Positions 9,241-17,193 of a stretch of 64,000 bases of DNA are shown here, piece by piece (the first letter of the stretch is position 1; each line of letters starts with the position of its first letter). The stretch covers positions 1,426,001-1,490,000 of the forward strand of contig CAVYYW010000014.1 of NCBI GenBank assembly GCA_963772845.1, read 5' to 3'. The translations under genes were made by a program, and so were the position numbers. Source of the stretch: CAVYYW01 sp963772845 (GTDB lineage: Bacteria > Bacillota > Bacilli > Bacillales > Sporolactobacillaceae). The notes under the pieces are model-generated. The model saw only the letters and a program-made list of their open reading frames with translations. It had not been told where the DNA came from and did not search any database.

Positions 9241-10264
9241 AAGACCCCTATTTATCATTTGTTCAGTCATTCTGCTCATCATTATTTTAAGCAGTCTTCT
9301 GCTCCCTTTCATTTATACCCCTGGCAAACCTCCAGGTAAATTTATTTATGACAAGCATGCTGTGATTGTCTCTTCAAACCCTCATAAACCAACTAAACAT
9401 CATATTATGGGAACAGACGCCAAAGGAGAAGATGTCTTCTATAGAGTGGTGGAAGGGGCTAAAATTACGTTATTGTTTGCTATATTAATCGGCCTTTCAC
9501 GATTAATTCTTTCATTGCTGATCGGGATACTATTATCCACCCTGTTATCCCCTTTTAAAAAATGGTTTTATCCATTTGTTGATGCATTCGTTTATGCGCC
9601 TGCCGCCCTAATAATTTATACCATAGCCGCCCCTATTGTCGTCGCTTTCGGATGGGCGTTTGGTCCTCAAATTAAGTTTTATTTTCTGCTTTTTACGTTA
9701 ACACTTGTCGCTGTCCCTTCTCTATCATTATTTATCTCAACAGAAATAGACTATTTAAAAAAGAAGGAATTTATCCAAAGTGCTGTATTGCTTGGAGGCG
9801 GGCAGTTTCACCGCCTTCGTATTCATTACTGGCCCCATCTGAAATTTAAATTAATCATTTTATTTACTCAGCACTTTATTCAAATCATGCTTTTATTTGC
9901 TCATTTAGGCTTAATGGGACTTTTTATTGGCGGAACGCATGTCGAAACAGTTAGTTCTCAAGTCCAAATCGGGAATGGCGCACCAACCGAGACTGCTGAT
10001 AATGGTTCTGTTTTGCTTGGAAATGACTGGGGCGGACTGGTAGCCGAAGCCCGAGAGGATTATGATTTATATCCCTGGCTGATTCTTGGTCCTGTTTCTG
10101 CCTTTACCTTTACGATTTTAGCCGTCACAGGGATTTTGGAGAGTATAAAAAAACCCCATCGTTCTACTATACGCTTTAAGAAAAAAGTAGAAGATGCTCC
10201 TGAAAGCTTTTCTGCAGACTTAGAAGATTTCGAAGCCGTACAAAAGACAAACACACCGATGTAG
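9221..10264 (+). CDS. OppC-like ABC transporter permease (orphan pair, subunit 2)
   Basis: Second permease, 347 residues, starting at TTG 9221 with AAAGGGGG nine bases upstream and a 20-base overlap with subunit 1. The OppC hallmark HHIMGTDAKGEDVFYRVVEG (about residue 55-75) is present. The EAA loop is degenerate (QSAVLLGGGQFHRLRIHYWPH). The segment between the last two helices (GGTHVETVSSQVQIGNGAP onward, about 40 residues) is longer than in ordinary OppC and carries Gly/Asn/Asp-rich sequence. The C-terminal tail is charged and cytoplasmic. Divergence from oppC at 2140-3147 suggests a separate transporter or a non-canonical role. Confidence 0.8.
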   Translation: MNKNFYKRPLFIICSVILLIIILSSLLLPFIYTPGKPPGKFIYDKHAVIVSSNPHKPTKHHIMGTDAKGEDVFYRVVEGAKITLLFAILIGLSRLILSLLIGILLSTLLSPFKKWFYPFVDAFVYAPAALIIYTIAAPIVVAFGWAFGPQIKFYFLLFTLTLVAVPSLSLFISTEIDYLKKKEFIQSAVLLGGGQFHRLRIHYWPHLKFKLIILFTQHFIQIMLLFAHLGLMGLFIGGTHVETVSSQVQIGNGAPTETADNGSVLLGNDWGGLVAEAREDYDLYPWLILGPVSAFTFTILAVTGILESIKKPHRSTIRFKKKVEDAPESFSADLEDFEAVQKTNTPM

Positions 10265-10279
10265 AGCCGGTGTGTTTGT
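10247..10279. terminator. Terminator between the permease pair and yjbA
   Basis: ACAAACACACCG and CGGTGTGTTTGT form a 12-bp stem overlapping the permease stop codon. It serves the two converging genes. Confidence 0.8.
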
Positions 10280-10289
10280 TGGTTTCTAT

Positions 10290-11033
10290 TTAGTTAACTG
10301 CTGTACCATGTTCTAAGTCCCAGAGCTTCTCATAGTATTCCTGGCCCTTAATCATTTTTTCGCTGATTTGATAGTGTTTGTCTGACCATCCCAGCTTTGC
10401 ATCATTAAACAGTTCTTCCCAAGCTTTTTGAAAAGGAATGATCCGGCTTTCATGATAGCGTTTGGGAAACCATTCAGTGTACCAATAGCGCATTTCCTCA
10501 AGCTTATCATTCGATCTTAGCTGATCCAGCATCATCAAAAGCAACTGTTTTAGCTGCCTTTCTTTCCGCGTCAGACCTCTCATCCACACTTCCGGCGGTG
10601 ACATAATATGATGAATCTTGTCGACCTGAAACGTTCCTTCAACTTCAAGGGTCTCCATTGTTTTTGCCTGTTCAAGCACTGAGCTTTCCTGCCTTGGTAT
10701 CAACCGGCTTTTTCTAATTGGTATCGAATAGCCTAAAGTATCGACAACGAGAACTTTTGATCCATTAGTGGCAATAAAAGCATATTCAACCCGCTCGCGC
10801 TGATTATTTTTCCTTATGTAGCTTTGATTGTGAATCCTCTCAAGCAGGCTGTTGGGTAAATCACTTAAATCATTTTCGATATAATAAAAAAGCGAGTCAC
10901 TGACCTTAATTAAAGGAATCTGGTCCATACATTCAATAAAATCGTGTTTCCGCCATTCATGAAATTCACACACGTTATAACCGTTTTCTTCACCTTCAAA
11001 CCAATTGACCCATACATCACCAATGAGTTCCAT
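10290..11033 (-). CDS. yjbA: YjbA-like protein (DUF3603 family)
   Basis: The protein resembles B. subtilis YjbA. Matching segments are MELIGDVWVNWFEGEENGYN at the N-terminus, YIENDLSDLP, the ARGININE-rich IRKSRLIPRQE block and GLTRKERQLKQLLLMMLDQL near residue 165. I use ATG 11033 as start because it has GTGAGGGTG upstream and matches the family N-terminus; an in-frame ATG at 11087 would add 18 residues. About 247 residues, soluble, function unknown. Its place between fabF and trpS is conserved in B. subtilis, which supports the assignment. Confidence 0.88.
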   Translation of the reverse strand: MELIGDVWVNWFEGEENGYNVCEFHEWRKHDFIECMDQIPLIKVSDSLFYYIENDLSDLPNSLLERIHNQSYIRKNNQRERVEYAFIATNGSKVLVVDTLGYSIPIRKSRLIPRQESSVLEQAKTMETLEVEGTFQVDKIHHIMSPPEVWMRGLTRKERQLKQLLLMMLDQLRSNDKLEEMRYWYTEWFPKRYHESRIIPFQKAWEELFNDAKLGWSDKHYQISEKMIKGQEYYEKLWDLEHGTAVN

Positions 11034-11133
11034 TAAGACACCCTCACTTTCTGCTATTGTGAAAACAGTATGGACACGGTTTAGCATAATTATTCTTTAA
11101 ACTACTCAATTATTAAGCCTAATAGACCATTTA

Positions 11134-11340
11134 TTATCGTCTTTGAGGAAAATACAGTGTTAGGGCCATCAGCACCATACCAATGATAAAGAAGTACGTT
11201 TCAGGTCTTTGCTGCATAAACAAAAAATATTGTGAAAAGCCAACTCCGGTCGTTAATATGTTCAAATAAGCAACAATTGTAATACCGCCAGCAACCGATA
11301 AACCAAACCCTACTAAAAAGAGAAACATTCGGATCATCAT
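11134..11340 (-). CDS. Small two-helix membrane protein
   Basis: 68 residues with two hydrophobic helices (about 4-28 and 46-62) separated by a loop with GVGFSQYFLFMQQRPE and ending in FPQRR. Similar short proteins occur near fabHF in Bacillales, but I know of no function. A GAGG lies 9-12 bases before the tandem ATGs. The group II intron lies upstream in the same orientation, so transcription past fabF would have to cross it. Confidence 0.6.
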   Translation of the reverse strand: MMIRMFLFLVGFGLSVAGGITIVAYLNILTTGVGFSQYFLFMQQRPETYFFIIGMVLMALTLYFPQRR

Positions 11341-11386
11341 ATGGCCGTCCTCACCGCTTGTCCTTTTTTATATTCATATGAGCTTG

Positions 11387-11405
11387 TCTATCACAATATG
11401 ATAGA
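11387..11405. repeat. Inverted repeat upstream of the small membrane protein gene
   Basis: TCTATCA and TGATAGA are perfect 7-bp arms separated by 5 bases, about 47 bases before the ATG at 11340. It could be an operator or a weak hairpin; no T tract follows. Confidence 0.45.
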
Positions 11406-11430
11406 TTTTCTTGGGACAATGGATTGAGAA

Positions 11431-11510
11431 GATCGAGTAGGAGACTAACCATTAGTTGGTTAGTCGACCTCTCACACCACCGTACGTACGGTTCCGTATA
11501 CGGCGGTTCA
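11431..11510 (-). other. Group II intron domains V and VI
   Basis: On the minus strand 11510-11471 reads AACCGCCGTATACGG followed by AACCGTACGTACGGTGGT. It folds into the short catalytic domain V hairpin whose sequence is highly conserved in bacterial introns. Domain VI follows as GACTAACCA / TGGTTAGTC around an AACTAA-type loop (11443-11465), and the 3' end lies near CTCCTACTCGATC at 11431-11443. The maturase stop codon overlaps the start of domain V. Confidence 0.8.
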
Positions 11511-12799
11511 ATCTTTTGAGTATCTCGACTCATAAAGCAGGGTGATGTCTTTTAATCCCCACTTTATGAGTTTTTCTGTTGTTATCGCTCGATGAATGAT
11601 TTCACTTCGTGAAATACGCCAGTAGGCCTTACGAGAGTGGGCGAGTTTCATTGCCTCGTCATGAATGATACCTTGTTTTCGAAGCATCTTGTATTTTGTG
11701 CCTGGTTTCTTCCACCTTTTCCAGATGATTTGTCTTAGCCTATGGTGGAGCCACTGCTGGGTTTCTTTTATGAATCTTTTCATCCGACCAATGCCGTAGT
11801 AGTTAATCCATCCTACCGTTACACGGTTAATTTCTTTGACTATGTCTCTAAAAGAACCCGGTTGTTTACGAGAGGTCAGCCTCTTTAATTTCTCTTTGAA
11901 TGTTCGTTTAGCCGACCTCCTTGGTCGGCATCCGACTTTCCCATGAGATTCTGTAAATGGAAGCCGAGAAAAGAAGAAGTGGTTACGCCACTCACTTTAC
12001 TTTTCTTTTGATTGATATCGAGCCCCAAGTCCTTTTCGATGAACCGACTTACACTATCCAAGACTCTTTCTCCTGCACGTGGCGTTTTGACATAGACGAC
12101 GAAGTCGTCGGCATATCTAATGAAGCGATGACCCCTCGATTCAAGCTCTCTGTCCAGTTTATTTAGATAGACATTGGCGAGTATAGGGGACAACGGACCA
12201 CCTTGCGGCGCTCCCTCTGTCGTTTCTATATAGATATCTTTATCCATGATGCCGGAGCGAAGGAACTTCCATATCAATTTCAGGACGACTTTATCTGATA
12301 TGAATTCCTCTAAGTACGCTCTCACTCTTTGGTGATGAATCGTATCAAAGTAGCTTTTTAGGTCACAGTCCACCGCCACCTGGTACCCCTCTTGGTAGTA
12401 TTTTTCCGCCAGTTTGATGGCTTGGTGCTGATTTTTCCCTTTTCGAAACCCGAAACTGTACTCCGAGAAGTGAGGGTCAATCTTAGGATCGATCACTTGA
12501 AGGATCGCTTGCTGAACCACCCTATCCAGCACACACGGGATTCCCAGATATCTTTTGGATCCGTCCGCTTTTGGTATGGCGACTCTTTTAACTGGTTGAG
12601 GTTGATATGTGCCCTCCCTCAATTTTTCTTTAAGGCGTTTATAGTATTTCTTCATATGTCCCTCGAGTTCGTGTATCGTCACACCATCAACTCCGGGGGC
12701 TCCTTTGTTGCTTTTTACTCTCTTATAGGCGTCCCATAGATTTCCATCTGCGATAACTTTATTGATTAAATTGATACCATCTTGTTCTTTCATATCCAT
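11508..12799 (-). pseudogene. Group II intron reverse transcriptase/maturase, frameshifted
   Basis: The N-terminal part contains the reverse transcriptase blocks: NKGAPGVDG, IPKADGSKRYLGIP, DCDLKSYFDTIHH, EGAPQGGPLSPILANVYL and the catalytic RYADDFVVY. After SFLGFH the frame shifts by one base at a GGG run (11940-11942). The other frame then continues through RTFKEKLKRLTSRKQPGSF, VTVGWINYYGIGRMK and the maturase X domain to a stop at 11508. Restoring one base gives 430 residues, a normal length. I place the start at ATG 12799; upstream codons to 12943 are open but lie in intron RNA sequence. The HNH endonuclease is not seen. Confidence 0.85.
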
Positions 12800-12941
12800 G
12801 TCGGCATCCCTACGCACTCCTATGTATCCTTTGGATTCCACCCTATTCTTTCCATAGGCAGTCATCTTTTGGTCATTACCTCGATGTTTTCTGCGCTTAG
12901 GCGGCGAGCCGACACCTCCTTGTTTTCCAAGATTTAAGCAC

Positions 12942-12969
12942 AAAAAAACCTCCCGGAAATTCCGAGAGG
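12942..12969 (-). terminator. fabF terminator
   Basis: CCTCTCGGAA and TTCCGGGAGG form a 10-bp inverted pair on the minus strand, followed by seven T residues. It ends the fabHF operon, and the group II intron begins directly after the T tract. Confidence 0.85.
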
Positions 12970-12985
12970 CTTGGGTTATTATTTT

Positions 12986-14224
12986 CTATTCGCTAAAAGA
13001 TTTAAAGATAATGGTTGCGTTATGTCCACCAAATCCAAGTGAATTGCTCATTGCAACTTTTACATCGTGCTTTCGCGCTTCATTTGGGACGTAGTCAAGA
13101 TCACATTCATCATCAGGTGTTTCATAATTAATTGTCGGCGGCACGATCCCGTCTTCAATAGACTTAATTGCAAAAATGGCTTCAAGTCCGCCTGAGGCAC
13201 CAAGTAAATGACCAGTCATTGATTTTGTTGAACTCATAGGAACTTTATATGCATAATCTCCGAACACTTTTTTGACAGCTTCCGTCTCGTTAGGATCGTT
13301 AAGCTGCGTACTTGTTCCGTGCGCATTAATATAGTTAACATCAGACGGTTCAAGGTTTGCGTCTTTTAATGCTTGATTCATTGATCTGTAAGCTCCGTCA
13401 CCGCCAGGTTCAACGGCAGTAACGTGATAGGCATCACTTGTCGCACCATATCCGACAATTTCTGCATAAATATGCGCGCCGCGGGCTTGTGCTGACTCAA
13501 GAGATTCTAGAATGAGAATGCCTGAGCCTTCTGCAATGACAAAGCCATCTCTGTTTTTATCAAATGGGCGGCTAGCCGTCTTTGGATCCGGATTCGTAGA
13601 TAATGCTTTCGCAGAGCTGAAGCCTGCAAATGACATATTAACAATTGGCGCTTCTGCACCACCTGTAATAATGACATCATTATCGCCTCGCTGGATCGCT
13701 TTAAAAGCATCACCAATCGAGTTGGTACCCGTAGCACAAGCTGTTACGGTACACGTATTAATACCCTTTGTTCCTAGCTGAATGGAAATTTGGCCAGCTG
13801 CCATATCCGGGATCATCATAGGAACAAAGAATGGACTAACCCTTCTGAAGCCCTTTTCGATGCCAATCCGGAATTGTTTTTCATATGTTTCCATACCGCC
13901 GATCCCAGAACCCACCCAAACACCAACGCGTTCGGCATTGCTCTCATCGATCGTTAAATCGGCGTCTTTAACAGCCATTTTTGCAGCTGCTACAGCAAAC
14001 TGTGTAAACCGGTCCATCTTTTTTGATTCTTTTTTATCAATGAAATCTAACGGGTCAAAACCTTTGACCTCACCCGCTACTTTTGAAGGAAATTCGTCGG
14101 TATTAATCCTGGTTACCATATCAATCCCAGAAACACCTGCAAGTGCATTTTTCCACGTTGCTGAAACGTCATTCCCAAGAGGGGTTATCGCGCCAAGACC
14201 TGTTACGACAACTCGTCTATTCAT
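12986..14224 (-). CDS. fabF: 3-oxoacyl-ACP synthase II (FabF)
   Basis: Elongating condensing enzyme of type II fatty acid synthesis, which joins malonyl-ACP to acyl-ACP in the cytoplasm. The thiolase-fold catalytic triad is visible: Cys in VTACATGTNSIG (about residue 164), His in NAHGTSTQLND (about 304) and His in SMTGHLLGASG (about 341). The C-terminal GFGGHNATIIFK is typical. 412 residues is the standard length. AAAGGAGAG precedes the ATG, and fabH ends 30 bases upstream, so the two form an operon under the FapR-type operator at 15227. Confidence 0.97.
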   Translation of the reverse strand: MNRRVVVTGLGAITPLGNDVSATWKNALAGVSGIDMVTRINTDEFPSKVAGEVKGFDPLDFIDKKESKKMDRFTQFAVAAAKMAVKDADLTIDESNAERVGVWVGSGIGGMETYEKQFRIGIEKGFRRVSPFFVPMMIPDMAAGQISIQLGTKGINTCTVTACATGTNSIGDAFKAIQRGDNDVIITGGAEAPIVNMSFAGFSSAKALSTNPDPKTASRPFDKNRDGFVIAEGSGILILESLESAQARGAHIYAEIVGYGATSDAYHVTAVEPGGDGAYRSMNQALKDANLEPSDVNYINAHGTSTQLNDPNETEAVKKVFGDYAYKVPMSSTKSMTGHLLGASGGLEAIFAIKSIEDGIVPPTINYETPDDECDLDYVPNEARKHDVKVAMSNSLGFGGHNATIIFKSFSE

Positions 14225-14254
14225 TATTATGTCTCTCCTTTATTTCGTTAAGCT

Positions 14255-15190
14255 TTATTTGCCCCATCGCAATGTAACAGCGCCCCATGTTAAGCCGCCG
14301 CCAAACCCGACAAGGACTAATACATCTCCATCTTTTATTGTGCCATTTTCTACGTAATCTGCCAATGCCAATGGAATAGAAGAAGATGATGTGTTTCCAT
14401 ATTTTTGAATCGTTTTAATTAATTTCTCCTCTGGGATCTCCAATCGTTCACGTGAAGCTTCCATAATACGGATATTCGCCTGATGAGGAATCAGGTAATC
14501 GATATCCTCTTTTGTTAATCCGGCTTTTTCGACCACATTAACGGCCGACTCGCCCATTTGGCGAACCGCAAACTTAAAGACTTCCCTGCCGTTCATAAGC
14601 AGAATCGGGCCATCCTGATAAAGATGCTTCCCGCCTGATCCATCAGACCCTAGTTCAAATGATAGCACACCTTTACCTTCTGAGACCGGACCCATTACGA
14701 CGGCGGCTGCAGCATCACCGAATAAAACAGCTGTGCCGCGATCTTCCCAATTTGTAATCTTTGAAAGTTTTTCTACACCAACGACTAACACATTTTTATA
14801 GGTGTTTGTATCAATAAATTGTTTCCCTGTTATCATACCATACATAAAGCCCGCACATGCGGCGCTAATGTCCATTGCCGGAATTTTATTCGCACCAAGC
14901 CGATCCTGAATCATACACGCAACAGAAGGAAACGGTTGATCCGGCGTCACTGTAGCTACCATAATCAGGTCCAAGTCTTCCGCTTTTAAATTAGCATCTT
15001 TAAGTGCTTTTTCAGCAGCAAAAAAAGCCATATCTGATGTGTCCACATCGTCATCTGCGATGCGTCTCTCTTCAATACCTGTCCTCGTTCTGATCCACTC
15101 ATCCGATGTATCCACGATTTTTTCCATATCCGCGTTTGTTAACACACGTTCCGGGGTATATTTGCCGATTCCTAATACGCCTGCAGCCAT
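14255..15190 (-). CDS. fabH: 3-oxoacyl-ACP synthase III (FabH)
   Basis: Initiates fatty acid synthesis by condensing an acyl-CoA primer with malonyl-ACP. In Bacillales FabH prefers branched primers and so sets iso/anteiso fatty acid content. Catalytic residues are seen as Cys in ISAACAGFMYGM (about 112), His in PHQANIRIM (about 237) and Asn in KYGNTSSSSIP (about 268). I use ATG 15190, giving MAAGVLGIGKYTPERVL, which matches the family N-terminus; a GTG 12 bases earlier is too close to AAGGG. 311 residues. It is the first gene of the fabHF operon. Confidence 0.96.
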   Translation of the reverse strand: MAAGVLGIGKYTPERVLTNADMEKIVDTSDEWIRTRTGIEERRIADDDVDTSDMAFFAAEKALKDANLKAEDLDLIMVATVTPDQPFPSVACMIQDRLGANKIPAMDISAACAGFMYGMITGKQFIDTNTYKNVLVVGVEKLSKITNWEDRGTAVLFGDAAAAVVMGPVSEGKGVLSFELGSDGSGGKHLYQDGPILLMNGREVFKFAVRQMGESAVNVVEKAGLTKEDIDYLIPHQANIRIMEASRERLEIPEEKLIKTIQKYGNTSSSSIPLALADYVENGTIKDGDVLVLVGFGGGLTWGAVTLRWGK

Positions 15191-15226
15191 GTTTTTACAC
15201 ACCCTTTTTATTATTTATTAGTTAAT

Positions 15227-15245
15227 ATTATGACTTGGTACTAAT
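15227..15245. promoter_or_regulatory. Putative FapR operator of fabHF
   Basis: ATTATGACTTGGTACTAAT matches the idealised FapR palindrome ATTAGTACCTGGTACTAAT at 16 of 19 positions. It touches the -10 of the fabH promoter on its downstream side. Known mechanism: FapR represses lipid synthesis genes and is released by malonyl-CoA. Confidence 0.75.
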
Positions 15246-15272
15246 TTTAATACTATCTCTTGGGTTTGTCCA
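15244..15272 (-). promoter_or_regulatory. SigA promoter of fabHF
   Basis: On the minus strand TGGACA and TAAAAT, each one mismatch from consensus, are separated by exactly 17 bp. The -10 overlaps the FapR-like operator by two bases. Confidence 0.7.
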
Positions 15273-15379
15273 ATCGAAAATCTCTCAATCTTCTCTTATA
15301 TTATATATCTATTTGTCCTACACTTCCTTAAGTTTTTTTCCATATATATATAATAAACATGTAAATAGGAGGTTTACGA

Positions 15380-15742
15380 ATGAATCCTCAGCAGCAAAAT
15401 CAGGAATATAATCAAGGGAATTTCCCGAATCAATTCTCGGCGAATCCTTTCTCGGCCCCATTTTTCCAGCAAAATGGCTTTCCGTTTCAGGGCCAGCCAA
15501 ACCCTCAAAACCAAGGCCAATTCCAGGGAAATAACTTTCCAACTGGCTTCCCTTTTCATGGCCAATATCAAATGCCATTCGGCAACGGACAGCAGTCTGG
15601 CCAACAGCCATATGCTCAGCAGAACCCGATGAATTTCAAGTCATTAATGGATAATGCGGATCAGCTTATGAAGGTTATGAATAAGACTGGCCCGATGATT
15701 AAACAGCTCGCTCCGCTTTTTAATATGATGAAAAAGTTATAG
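15380..15742 (+). CDS. Gln/Asn/Phe-rich small protein, possibly YppG-like
   Basis: 120 residues in two parts. Residues 1-80 are low-complexity and rich in Gln, Asn, Pro, Phe and Gly (repeated FPF, FQGN, QNQG motifs). Residues 85-120 form a more regular amphipathic end (SLMDNADQLMKVMNKTGPMI). This arrangement recalls the YppG-like group of Bacillus proteins, some linked to spores, but I rate that as weak. AGGAGG lies eight bases before the ATG, and a TATAAT at 15349-15354 is a possible -10. It is followed by a small frameshifted ORF and a terminator. Confidence 0.7.
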   Translation: MNPQQQNQEYNQGNFPNQFSANPFSAPFFQQNGFPFQGQPNPQNQGQFQGNNFPTGFPFHGQYQMPFGNGQQSGQQPYAQQNPMNFKSLMDNADQLMKVMNKTGPMIKQLAPLFNMMKKL

Positions 15743-15799
15743 GCAGTGAAAGCGTAGCCGTACGCCTCAGAGTCAAGACAGGCAGTGGAGGCACGAAAA

Positions 15800-15960
15800 G
15801 TGAAGGTTGTAGGGTTAGTCTTGTTGGAACTTGAAGAGTTTCCGAAGAGAAGTTCATTTTCTCCGAAGGGAAAGCGAAGGATCTTAAGGATTGGCAACCG
15901 AAACAAGATATTGTGAGAAAAGGTCCCCACATAGGACTGTTCTATTTATATGCAACTTAA
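15800..15960 (+). pseudogene. Small ORF split by an apparent one-base deletion
   Basis: GGAGG lies eight bases before GTG 15800. The frame reads MKVVGLVLLELEEFP and then becomes poor. The next frame continues with EEKFIFSEGKAKDLKDWQPK and ends in GLFYLYAT and TAA at 15960. Adding one base at the CC of 15842-15843 joins them into a 53-residue protein of ordinary composition. I do not recognise it. The evidence is the ribosome binding site, position before a terminator, and protein-like composition of both halves. It may instead be chance. Confidence 0.4.
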
Positions 15961-15975
15961 AATGAAGATAAAATG

Positions 15976-16004
15976 AGCGGATCACTAAGACGATCCGCTT
16001 TATT
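15976..16004 (+). terminator. Terminator after the small genes at 15.4-16.0 kb
   Basis: AGCGGATC and GATCCGCT form an 8-bp stem with an 8-base loop followed by TTTATTC. Confidence 0.75.
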
Positions 16005-16900
16005 CATAGAATTTAAAGGAAATGTTTTTAATGAGAATGATCGATTAACAATCTTATGAACGGCTTTTACGATGATTGATAGTTTATAAAAAGTGAGCGT
16101 CTTTCCACTTAATACTGTAATGTAGAGACAAAAAATGAGTTCTCGGCCATTTCAGAAGAGGTTTTAAGCACCAAAAGGTAAGATTTGAGCTTCGAAATCC
16201 AGTTTTATGTGCAAAAACTCATGGTTTATCACCAAAGGAAAATGATTCCAAATTTCCAGCAATGGTTCAGGCGAGGAGATCTGCGAAGCAACCGCAGAAG
16301 TCAGCGTATTTTACTCAAAATTACATCGATTGAATATTTTAAAAGTGGAAAAAGTGGAGATAGCGAGACCCCAGCGGGATAAGTGAGTGACCACTGAAAT
16401 AAGCTTTTTTGGGTGTCGACACCCTTCCTACTCCCTCAGAACGAGCCTGAAAAAGGCAATCGGTTCTATAAGTTCAATCGGTTGAGCTGTGGAACATCTC
16501 GGCCTCTCGCCAGGACCAATGATGAGACCACTGAATATTCTAACTACATTTTCAGTGCTAAAGGGAAATTAATAAGCAACAAACACATTGATTGGAGTGG
16601 AGGGCACGAGACTCCAGTGGGAAAAGCAACAGCTGAAGACCCCGCAGGAAGTGATTTTCATTCCTAGGAGGCTGAGGCGTTGCCCACGGAAAGCGAGTGC
16701 CTGAAAGGGAAATAACTAAACATTTTTCCATCGAGGTGACTTTTTCAGTGACCATATCAGCGTGACCAGAAGCGAGACCCCGAGAGCGCAACATGATGGA
16801 GGGAAGTTTCGGCTAAAACCAGCATTTCAGCCCTGTGGCATGAGGAGGGAAGCGCAATAACAGTGGAAAAACGAACGGTTTTCCCTTTAATTTATAGAAG
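16005..16900. other. Gene-poor region with decayed repeat sequence
   Basis: No ORF here has both a ribosome binding site and protein-like composition. The stretch contains at least one copy of the dispersed repeat (16588-16760) and weaker related fragments near 16338-16410 (AGCGAGACCCCAGCGGG) and 16770-16870 (AGCGAGACCCCGAGAGCG). It appears to be accumulated repeat debris. Confidence 0.6.
16588..16760 (+). repeat. Dispersed intergenic repeat, copy B
   Basis: Shares ordered boxes with the other copies: CACGAGACTCC, AAGACCCCGCAGG, AGGAGGCTGAGG, CCACGGAAAGCGAGTGCCTG and GTGACTTTTTCAGTGACC (16736-16753). Plus orientation. Confidence 0.7.
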
Positions 16901-16903
16901 CCA

Positions 16904-16945
16904 CGAAAAAAACCTGACTGAGGAACTAACAGCCAGGTTTTTTCG
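16904..16945 (-). terminator. Terminator of the molybdenum cofactor operon
   Basis: Inverted CGAAAAAA..CCTG and CAGGTTTTTTCG arms around a 15-base loop lie 12 bases after the moaD stop, with a T-rich tail on the minus strand. Confidence 0.75.
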
Positions 16946-16956
16946 TAATTCGTCTA

Positions 16957-17193
16957 TTATCCTCCGCTTACCGGAGGGATTATAGCTACAACATCAGTAG
17001 CTGAAACAATGAGCTCATCAGATGCATAAGATTCATTTACTGCTACAAGGGATTCTTCCAAGTAGTCGAGTCCACTGATCTCTGCGCTTAGACGGTTTTT
17101 AATTTCCTTGACAGTTAGAGCCGAATCATCAAAGTATACTTTGTCTTTTCCCGCCCGTTCTTTAAGTCCAGCAAATAATAGTACGGTAATCAT
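16957..17193 (-). CDS. moaD: Molybdopterin synthase small subunit MoaD
   Basis: 78-residue ubiquitin-like sulfur carrier of molybdopterin synthase. The C-terminus ends in VSGG, the diglycine that is thiocarboxylated in this family. The N-terminus MITVLLFAGLKERAG is typical. Its ATG overlaps the moaE stop by four bases (ATGA), so the two synthase subunits are translationally coupled. It is last in the moeA-mobB-moaE-moaD operon. Confidence 0.93.
   Translation of the reverse strand: MITVLLFAGLKERAGKDKVYFDDSALTVKEIKNRLSAEISGLDYLEESLVAVNESYASDELIVSATDVVAIIPPVSGG

Larger units (their letters stand above)
11431..12941 (-). mobile_element. Group II intron, 5'-truncated and with a frameshifted maturase ORF
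   Basis: The element carries a reverse transcriptase-maturase ORF followed by catalytic domains V and VI. Only about 140 bases separate its apparent 5' edge from the maturase start, whereas domains I to III normally need several hundred bases. The 5' end is therefore missing. The upstream edge touches the T tract of the fabF terminator, and orientation is the same as fabF. Lineage-C group II introns are known to insert just after terminator hairpins, though I cannot assign the class here. Truncation plus a frameshift makes it almost certainly immobile. Exact ends are uncertain. Confidence 0.8.

Noticed and set aside
12800..12943. An N-terminal extension of the maturase ORF to 12943
   Set aside because: The stretch is intron RNA sequence and adds residues absent from the family; ATG 12799 precedes the conserved start.
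15661..15932. Two overlapping ORFs on the minus strand downstream of the Gln/Asn-rich gene
   Set aside because: They are antisense to an apparent small gene, lack ribosome binding sites and have shadow-like composition.
16185..16794. Several ORFs of 65-84 codons at 16.2-16.8 kb
   Set aside because: They run across decayed repeat sequence, without start signals or recognisable protein composition.
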